Source: Molossus alvarezi
Taxonomy: Eukaryota; Chordata; Mammalia; Chiroptera; Molossidae
Direction of reading: 5' to 3'
Length of the DNA: 64,000 nt
Assembly: GCA_037176705.1 (NCBI GenBank)
Contig: CM073895.1
Coordinates: forward strand, 3,143,051-3,207,050
Shown here: positions 57,084 to 64,000 of the stretch, one piece after another
Numbering within the stretch: position 1 is the stretch's first letter
How the letters are laid out: each line of letters opens with the position of its first letter
Notes under the pieces: model-generated
Database searches by the model: none
Told to the model about the DNA's origin: nothing
What the model saw: the letters and a program-made list of their open reading frames with translations, nothing else
Made by a program: the position numbers and the translations under genes

Positions 57084-58205
57084 CTCAGCGGGTCTCAGCG
57101 GGTCTCAGCGGATCTCAGCGGGTCTCAGCGGGTCTCAGCGGGTCTCAGCGGGTCTCAGCGGACCTCAGCGGGTCCCAGCGGATCTCAGCGGGTCTCAGCG
57201 GGTCTCAGCGGGTCTCAGCGGGTCTCAGCGGACCTCAGCGGGTCCCAGCGGGTCCCAGCGGATCTCAGCGGGTCTCAGCGGATCTCAGGGGATCTCAGCG
57301 GATCTCAGCGGGTCTCAGCGGGTCTCAGTGGTTCCCAGCGGGTCCCAGCGGGTCTCAGTGGGTCTCAGTGGATCTCAGCGGGTCTCAGCGGGTCTCAGCG
57401 GATCTCAGCGGGTCTCAGCGGATCTCAGCGGGTCTCAGCGGGTCTCAGGGGATCTCAGCGGGTCTCAGCGGGTCTCAGGGGATCTCAGCGGGTCTCAGCG
57501 GGTCTCAGGGGATCTCAGCGGGTCTCAGCGGATCTCAGCGGGTCCCAGCGGGTCTCAGTGGGTCTCAGTGGATCTCAGCGGGTCTCAGCGGGTCTCAGGG
57601 GATCTCAGCGGGTCTCAGCGGATCTCAGCGGGTCTCAGCGGGTCCCAGCGGGTCTCAGTGGGTCTCAGTGGATCTCAGCGGGTCTCAGCGGATCTCAGGG
57701 GATCTCAGTGGGTCCCAGCGGGTCTCAGCGGATCCTAGGGGATCTCAGCGGGTCTCAGCGGGTCTCAGCGGGTCTCAGCGGGTCCCAGCGGGTCTCAGTG
57801 GGTCTCAGTGGATCTCAGCGGGTCTCAGCGGGTCCCAGCGGATCTCAGTGGGTCCCAGCGGGTCTCAGCGGATCCCAGGGGATCTCAGCGGGTCTCAGCG
57901 GGTCTCAGTGGGTCCCAGCGGGTCTCAGCGGGTCTCAGCGGGTCCCAGCAGGTCTCAGTGGGTCCCAGCGGGTCTCAGCGGATCCCAGGGGATCTCAGCG
58001 GGTCTCAGTGGGTCTCAGCGGGTCTCAGCGGGTCCCAGCGGATCTCAGTGGGTCCCAGCGGGTCTCAGCGGATCCCAGGTGATCTCAGCGGGTCTCAGTG
58101 GGTCTCAGTGGATCTCAGCAGGTCTCAGCGGATCTCAGTTGGTCTCAGCGGGTCTCAGCGGATCTCGGGATCTCAGCGGGTCTCAGGGGGTCCCAGGGGG
58201 TCTCA
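57084..58205. repeat. 10-bp minisatellite, 107 units in perfect register plus decayed edges
   Basis: From 57091 to 58160 every successive 10 bp fits GRTCYCAGNG (mostly ggtctcagcg or gatctcagcg) with no insertion or deletion. Variation is almost confined to positions 2, 5 and 9. Register breaks only at 58161. Since 10 is not a multiple of 3, all three plus frames stay open and read the same SGSQRVSAGL-type decapeptide; frames of 294, 353 and 483 codons result. The minus strand has a stop in every 30 bp. Not a protein. Confidence 0.98.
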
Positions 58206-58978
58206 GAAGCTCCTTCCGAAGTCCGGGGGACAGCTGCAAGCTGGGCCGCGAACTGGCCTGCTCGTTTCATCTTCGGTGCCGTGTTAGTCACGCTCCTCCT
58301 GCGGCCTCATCTTCCAGCACTTGCTCCTTTTCTTTCTTGCTTTCCTCCTTTTTTTTTTTTTTTACTGGTTCCAAAAAAAGACGGTTTGTGTGAAGGGAGT
58401 GAAAATTGAGTTTATTTACGACAAATCCAAACTTGGGCAGAGAATTCCGAAAGGGGCCGATGGCGTCTGGGAGGCGTCTGTCGCATCCTCTCAGGAGACG
58501 CTCCGGTCCAGATGGCCACATGGGAGTCTGACCCTCGCTCCTGTGCCTGGGCCCACCTTGACTTCGGCACCACCCTCCCAGGGCCAGAGAGCTCTCAGGG
58601 ACTCTCTGAGGGCAGCTTGCAAACAAGGGGCACGCAGGAGAGGAGAGGGGGGTCCTCGGGGACTGCAGCCCTGGAGCCTGGAGGTTCACCGGGGCCGCCG
58701 CGGAGGGGCCCGGTGAGGGAGGCTGAGGCTCACTGTCACCCAGCACCTGTCATTCAGGCGTCGAGGTCGGGGGTTTACCCTCTAAAGGCCAGGAGCTACT
58801 GTGGGACTGAATTTGCAGGGACAATAACTGTGATGATACTGGTCCAGGAGTTGAAAAGGTTCACAGACACACTGGTGCTGTCAGTGGGATGTGGAGCTTC
58901 GGTCCTTCCAAGCCCCGGGTGGGGGGAGCGTGGCAAAGAAGACATCTCCAGGGGGCAGAAGTACAAGCTCCCAGTTGC
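58206..58978. other. Intronic DNA, no exon recognised
   Basis: Contains a T-run at about 58348-58363 and mixed unique sequence. Nothing assignable. Confidence 0.45.
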
Positions 58979-58979
58979 A

Positions 58980-59575
58980 CTCTTGTGTTTTTATTTTTTA
59001 TTGTGGGAAGTATTACAGATGTCCCCCTTTTTTCCCCATTGACCCCTCCTTCCTGCTCCCACCGCCCTCCTGCCTTCCCCAGCCTGGTGTCCCTGCTGAT
59101 TGGTTGTGCATATGTGCATGTAAGTTCCTTGGTTTATCTCTTCCCACCCCCCACCCCCTGAGTTTTGTCAGTCTGTCCCCGACTCCCATGTCTCTGGATC
59201 TCTTTTGTTCCTTAGCTTATTGTGTTCATTAGATTTCGCAGAGATCCGGCGGTTCTTGTCTTTCTCTGCTTGGCTTATTTCACTCAGCATAACGCTCTCC
59301 AGGTCCCTCCATGTCGTCTCAAAGGATAAGAGATCTTTCTTTCTTACAGCTGCATAGTACTCCATGGTGTACATGTACCACAGCTTCTTTATCCACTCAT
59401 CTGCTGCCGGACACTTGGGCTGTTTCCTGATCTTAGCGATTGTAAATAGTGCTGCTATGAACATGGGGTGCTGGGTGTTTCAGGCTTCTTACAATATATT
59501 CCAAGAAGTGGGATCATGGGGTCAAATGGCAGTTCCATGGCTCATTTTTTGAGGAAACACCGTTTGCATTTTTAA
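58980..59575 (-). mobile_element. Bat LINE-1 3' end with ORF2 C-terminus
   Basis: Minus-strand L1 truncated at its 5' side (right end near 59575). 59168-59464 keeps an uninterrupted 98-codon frame that ends ORF2; MFIAALFTIAKIRKQPKC and YTMEYYAAVRKKDL are diagnostic of the L1 ORF2 C-terminus. The 3'UTR follows to about 58985 with 'gataaaccaaggaactta' and 'gacatctgtaatacttccc' (minus-strand sense). Better preserved than any other L1 here, so probably the youngest. Cannot mobilise. Confidence 0.95.
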
Positions 59576-59579
59576 ACGT

Positions 59580-61335
59580 CCTGGCTTCTTTGGACTGACC
59601 TCCGTGCCCCCTTGGCAACTGCCTGGGTCCTTGTGGACAGGGTGGCGGCCCTGTCGGGTGGCCCGTCCACACCCAGCACGTGCTGGGCTTGCAGAAGGCC
59701 CCAGGGCCAGGTCAGAGCTGGCTATGAGGCATCCAGCCCATGACTACTTTCCTCCTGTTCCCTGGCAGAGACGGCCGGGCCGGGCCAGTCCCACTAGGAC
59801 CATGCAGAGAACATTCCAGAAGCAGGAACAGCTGCCTGGAATGCCCCCGGCTCGTGTGTGCTCACCTCGCAGTCTCCGTTCCAGTGTGTATCCTTGGCCA
59901 TCCTGTCTCAAGGGGCCTCCCTGAGACTCCGCCACCCCCCATTGGCTTGCAAAGCGTTGGCATCATCTCAAATGGCCTCGCGGACCCTCCGCTTCCGGCG
60001 CAGATGCTCCGGCACAGTGGGGGCTCCTCCTGGGTCCCTGCTCCCGGCACATGCCCAGCACGCCCCCCATGGGTGCCCAGACAGTGTGTGCTGACCCCAC
60101 GGGCAGGTGGGACCAGGCGTGTGGACACGGTTCACCCTGGAGGGGTCCAAGCCGTGAGAACTGAGCTCACGGGGCCGTGCGAGGACCCGACGACAGAACG
60201 GGGAGCCGGCACGGAGCAGCTGGGGCTCGCTCAAGGTAAACAGTGACATTGCCTTTGCAGGAGGCTTCCAGGGAGCCCGAGCCACCTGTGCCGGGGAGCT
60301 TATGCCAGAAGAGGCGGGTCAGGCGCATTGAGTGACAGGTGGCGGGGTGTCACGGAGGGGACACCGCAGCAGGCAGGCAGGGTGGGCTGTGATCCCCTGC
60401 GTGTTCCCGCGCATGAGGCCCCCGCAGGCTGAGGACTCCGACCTCACGCCCCTGCCTCTGCTAACAGCGCCCCCAGCCTGCTGCTGAGATTAATCGTCCT
60501 CGCCCGGACCTGGCCAGTGGCTCTCCTGCTGTCCTCCGGGGGGTCCCACCCTCTCTGGGCCCTTCTCTGTGTGGGCAGAGGACAGAGGGGATTAAGGAGG
60601 GAGCGAAGAATTGGAAACAACAACAGCAGCTGACACCTGAGCCCAGCACCGCCATGTGGGGGGCGGGAGCCGCGGTTCGCGGGGGGCACCCTTTGCCAGC
60701 CGGTGAGCCGGTGTTGGCAGGAGTGGAGACTTGCTCCTGAGAAGGAAGCAGCTAAGCTCTGCAAAGGACGTGAAACCCCAAGAAATAAACAGGCGTACGC
60801 AAGAGTGGGCGCTCGGGTCATTGAGAGCCAGGAGCTCAGTGCGTGTCCATACATGATGGACACGAGGTGCTGCTTGTCTCTGCGCAGTGGTCCGGGAGCT
60901 CCCCGGGGGTCCCAGTGAAAATGCTGACTTGCCCATTTTCAAGAGAAATAGGAAGCGCACATGGTGGGGAGAACTCGTTGTTAACGTGAGTGGTGTGTCT
61001 TCTCCTCCACGGCTTGGTGCGCAATGGATCAGCCCGGCTGGGGGGAGGGGAGCAGCCCCCAGCAGGGTAGATCGGACGTCTGCTTGTAGTAGGTAGAGCC
61101 CTGTGGGCAAATGGAATGCTGTCCCTGTCTCTGGCGCCAGGGAACATGTTAAGTTACTGATCCCGGCTGACTCTTCCTTGTGGCCTGAAATTCGTAGGAT
61201 TCTTAGGGGTCCGGGTGAGGGTGAGGTGTATCTGTGAGTCACTTGTAACAGTGTCTTGCACAGAAACTGTATCACAGACTTCAGTGGATCCGGCCCAGGC
61301 CTGTAGCCCCAGTACCTGCCTGTATTGAGAGACAG
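59580..61335. other. Intronic DNA, no exon recognised
   Basis: GC-rich, with overlapping chance frames (up to 227 codons minus, 60592-61275) that lack domains. No clear repeat. Confidence 0.5.
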
Positions 61336-61339
61336 AGAG

Positions 61340-61665
61340 TGTTTGTCTCAGTCAGCTACCGCTGTGTAACAAATTGCCGCCAACTCAGTGGCCCGAAACA
61401 ACACATTTGTTATCTGTGGGTCGGGAGCCCAGGCCTGGCTCAGCTGGGCACGGTGCTGGCTACAATCTGGGTGTCAGCTGGGCTGCGGTCTCATCCGAGG
61501 CTAGACTGGGGAAGGACCCGCTGCCAAGATCACGTCTGTTCCAGCACACGGGTCCTCGGGGGCTGCCTGACCCAGGGTTTGGTTCCTACTGGCTGTCAGC
61601 TCCTCATGCTGGGTCCCACTCCAAATGGTAGTTTCACAACATGGCAACTTGCTTCTTCAAAGCGA
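61340..61665 (-). repeat. LTR-type interspersed repeat relic
   Basis: 'cagtcagctaccgctgtgta', 'acaaattgccgccaactcag', 'tggcccgaaacaacacattt', 'cagctgggcacggtgctgg' and 'tgtcagctgggctgcggtct' follow the order of a widespread mammalian LTR read in reverse (gctattgctgtgtaacaaacc ... gtggcttaaaacaac ... ggctcagctgggcggttctgctgg). The orientation call rests on that 'tgtaacaaa' end. Confidence 0.7.
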
Positions 61666-61910
61666 GCAGAAGAGAAAGTCCCCTAACGAGATGGGTGTTC
61701 GGACCCCAGGCAGTGTTCCCCTGGAAGCGACATCGTCCCCTACGCTGTTTTCCTTTGGTTGGAAGTGAGTCGTGGTCCCACCTGCTCTCGGGGAGTGGAC
61801 TGTATGGGCCGTGGACACCGGGAGGCAGGGACCATCGTGACTGGCCGCCACTGTGCTCTGCTTGAGGGCTTCCAAAAAATCGCTGACACCTATGGACACA
61901 GCAGGACCAC

Positions 61911-62060
61911 TTCTCTAGTCCTCGGGACAATTCCACGAGCTCAGCCCTACCGTGGTCCCATTTGACAGCCAAGAAAACCCATGCACAGAGAGGCTCAGTA
62001 ACTCGCCCAAGGCCACACAGCAAGAGTCTGAACCGTACAACCCCACCTGTAGGTTTCTCC
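61911..62060 (-). repeat. MIR SINE
   Basis: 'gtcccatttgacagccaaga', 'cacagagaggctcagtaact' and 'cgcccaaggccacacagcaa' are the reversed MIR core. The head is partly lost. Confidence 0.88.
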
Positions 62061-62249
62061 CGTCGAGGCCAAGGGCACGGTGCTGCCTGGGGGCTGGGCT
62101 CTGGGAGACAGCCTGTGCCATAGCCCCTCAGCTCGTCCCTTAAAGGTGCCGCCCTGTTTCAAAGGTGCATAGCCCTCAGCCTGGTGCAGATATTTCTCTG
62201 GGTCATGCTCATGCCACTTGGTGCACTCCACCTTTTACCGGACTGGTTC

Positions 62250-62395
62250 TTGCTTGTCTCCTCTCCCTTGAATATAAGCTCCGGGAAGGCAGAGCATTGG
62301 ATCCTCTGTGTCTCGACCCCAAAACAGAGACCATCAGATAGTTGGCACTGAGTAAATGTTTCACGGATCCACGAGTGAAGAAATGAATGAGTGAT
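62250..62395 (+). repeat. LINE-2 (L2) 3' end
   Basis: 'gaatataagctccgggaagg', 'cagagcattggatcctctgt', 'gttggcactgagtaaatgtt' and 'gaagaaatgaatgag' reproduce the L2 3' terminus (tgtaagctccatgagggcaggg ... cacatagtaggcgctcaataaatgtttgttgaatgaatga). Confidence 0.88.
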
Positions 62396-62437
62396 CCTCG
62401 TGTCTTGAAGTCTTTGGTCGGGGCTCAGATCATAAGG

Positions 62438-62740
62438 AACCCGGCCGGTTAGTTTCCCGGGGCCGCCACAAACTCGGGCCCGAAGACAGCAGAAACGGAC
62501 TCCCGCACAGTTCTGCGGGCCCAGCGTCAAAGGTCCAGGTGCCCGCAGGGCTGCGCTGGCGTGAGGCTCGAGGGAAGGGTCTCTCTGTCTTCCTCCGGCC
62601 CCCGGTGGCTGCTGGCCATCCTTGGCACTCCTTGGCTTGTGGCTGCATCCCTTTAATCTCTGCCTGGGCGCTAGTGTGGTCGCCTTCTGTGTGCCTGTGG
62701 GTCCTCTTCTCTTCTTACGAAGACACCAGTTGTATTAGGG
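62438..62740 (-). repeat. MaLR-type LTR, left part (split by insertion)
   Basis: 'ccggttagtttcccggggcc', 'cacaaactcgggcccgaag', 'cacagttctgcgggcccag', 'ggcactccttggcttgtggc' and 'tgcatccctttaatctctgc' are the reversed MaLR LTR in order. The text stops near 'acgaagacaccagtt' and resumes at about 63470, so another repeat has inserted into it. Confidence 0.8.
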
Positions 62741-63468
62741 TCTTCCAGAGACGCAGAACCACCAAGGTGTGCGTACATACACGTGTGTGTGCATGTGTGT
62801 GCACATGCACCTGTACACGCAGCCAGGAGGTGCCAGGGCCTGCATCAGCCTAGGGAGTGTGGCTGAGTGGTCCATTGCTGGTACCACAGTCTGTCGGCGC
62901 TAATACACTGGGAACGAGCAACACTTCGCATTCCTCGGAGATGCTCAGTATGGGAGCAGCGAGCATCTTAGAATCCGTGCACACGTGTGTGCGCATACGT
63001 ACATTTCCACATGTGTGCACGTGTGACACATTTATGTGTGAATAAATGAAAAGAGATTTGTTGGAAGGAATTGGACTGTGTGACTCTGGAGGTAAATCCT
63101 AGGGTCTGTGGTCAGCAGGCTGGAGACCCCAGACAGCCGATGGTGGATGCTGCACCCCAAAAGCCGGTGGGCTTGCACCCTAAGAAGAGCTGACATTTCA
63201 GTCAGATGCTGAAGGCTGGGAAAGACTCGAATCCCAGCTCAAAGCCGTGGGGCGGAAGAGGTCCCTCTTAGATGCTTTGTTCTGTTCAATCACCCACTGA
63301 TTAGACAAGGCCCACCCACAGGGGAGGGCACTCTACTTCACTCAGACTTCGGACTCACATGTTCCCGTCATCCAGAGACAACCTCACGGACCCTCCCGCA
63401 CGTCTGACCCAACGTCCAGGCACCCTGTGGCCCAGCCAGGTCGACACACAAATCACCCATCACACCAT
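62741..63468. repeat. LTR-type repeat inserted inside another LTR
   Basis: Begins 'gtcttccagagacgcagaac' and includes GT-rich sequence, 'gtggtcagcaggctggagac', 'tgattagacaaggcccaccc', 'ccagagacaacctcacgg' and 'ggcccagccaggtcgacaca', the order of a common repeat also present as a fragment at 2145-2305. An internal stretch at about 62845-62990 has no counterpart in the consensus I recall and may be a further insertion. Confidence 0.7.
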
Positions 63469-63469
63469 C

Positions 63470-63572
63470 ATGATCCAAAGGCCTCATTCCTCCTGATTAC
63501 ATCTTCAAAGACCCAATTTCCAAATACGGTCACGTTCAGGATCCTGACTTTGAGGGGACAGTATGCGCCCCA
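63470..63572 (-). repeat. MaLR-type LTR, right part
   Basis: 'tgattacatcttcaaagacc' and 'caatttccaaatacggtcac' continue the outer LTR begun at 62438. Together with that part it demonstrates nesting. Confidence 0.8.
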
Positions 63573-64000
63573 CTATGCCCTCCTGTGGGAGGCAGAGTCC
63601 GGGTGATGGGTCAGCGGGCTCTGCCTTCCTCAGTCCCGACGCTGCCTCGCCCAGTAGTCGCTTGTGAATGAATGACCGTCACAAGACGGTGCTCGCTGGC
63701 CCGCCGGCCCCCATCTCTGGCCCCCATCCAGGCGACTGTTGTGCATTTGCTGCTCTGCAAAGCCGCCCTGGACGCGGGTATGGATGCTGGAGAACGGCCG
63801 CTGTATTTTCAGGTGCATGGAGTTCTAGCAAGAGACCCCAAAAGTGGTTTCCATGCCGTGGGGATGAGAAGTTCAATGCCACGTTGCCCCCGGGGAGCTC
63901 GGCAGCCAGCACCCCTCTCCGGAGCTGCTTTTGTGTGGACTTCAGCCTGCTGGGGAGGAGAAACGGGCCATTTCTCTGCAGGGTGACAGTTTAGTGTCTT
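63573..64000. other. Intronic DNA to window end, no exon recognised
   Basis: GC-rich unique-looking sequence. The frames present (up to 108 codons) have no recognisable domain. Confidence 0.5.

Larger units (their letters stand above)
35100..64000 (+). other. AJAP1: AJAP1 intron 1 (5' part, continues beyond window)
   Basis: Begins with GTGAGC at 35100. I looked for the continuing reading (SSMSIRW... as recalled for AJAP1) and did not find it, so at least 28.9 kb of intron lie here. A very long first intron is normal for this gene in other mammals. The segment is rich in minisatellites, VES/L1 insertions and old repeats, listed separately. Confidence 0.8.

Noticed and set aside
56854..58409. 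Ser/Gln/Arg/Val repeat protein candidates of 294-483 codons
   Set aside because: All three frames are open because of the stop-free 10-bp repeat; no conserved flank or domain.
59168..59464. 98-codon minus-strand frame as a host gene
   Set aside because: It is the C-terminus of LINE-1 ORF2, followed by an L1 3'UTR, so it is reported as a mobile element.

Overview
This window is mammalian nuclear DNA, almost certainly from a bat (Chiroptera). Six tRNA-derived SINEs of the bat VES family are present. Two LINE-1 3' ends carry the 3'UTR text I associate with bat L1s. Older mammal-wide repeats (MIR, L2, MaLR-type LTRs, degenerate L1M) fill in around them. There is no operon, dense coding or microbial signature. 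Most long open frames come from GC-rich composition or from tandem repeats without stop codons.

The one gene I can identify is AJAP1 (adherens junctions associated protein 1, SHREW1) on the plus strand. Its first coding exon is at 35071-35099: ATG plus nine codons plus two bases, ending at a strong GTGAGC donor. It encodes MWIQQLLGL and the first two bases of a serine codon, as I recall the AJAP1 N-terminus. The exon lies in a CpG island (about 33850-35620) with an RFX-type X-box, a CCAAT box, a GC box and a CRE-like site. Three short upstream ORFs all end before the main start. The exon that continues the protein is not in the window, so 35100-64000 is the start of a long intron 1 and 1-33850 is upstream intergenic DNA. 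No other protein-coding or RNA gene could be supported.

Region by region: 1-33850 is GC-rich upstream DNA with three VES copies, relic L1, LTR and MIR pieces, two 20-bp minisatellites (16.1 and 18.5 kb), a 560-bp TGATGG-type array (28.55-29.11 kb) and GT-rich arrays (30.7 and 31.4 kb). Several AT-richer, non-repetitive islands (20.2, 31.0, 31.7 and 32.3 kb) are candidate regulatory elements. 33850-35620 is the AJAP1 promoter and exon 1. 35100-64000 is intron 1. It contains a 54-bp GT-rich VNTR (41.5-42.1 kb), an old L1 broken by two VES insertions with a third VES at its 3' edge (43.0-45.8 kb), a roughly 60-bp GT-rich VNTR (50.8-51.3 kb), a 10-bp minisatellite of 107 units in perfect register (57.09-58.16 kb), a bat L1 3' end (59.0-59.6 kb) and an LTR nested in another LTR (62.4-63.6 kb).

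The density of GC-rich minisatellites fits the subtelomeric-like setting of AJAP1 (1p36 in human). I found no evidence of a new multi-gene system. The most useful leads are the promoter architecture, the uORF cluster, the minisatellites, a possible 21-nt microexon and the candidate noncoding elements.
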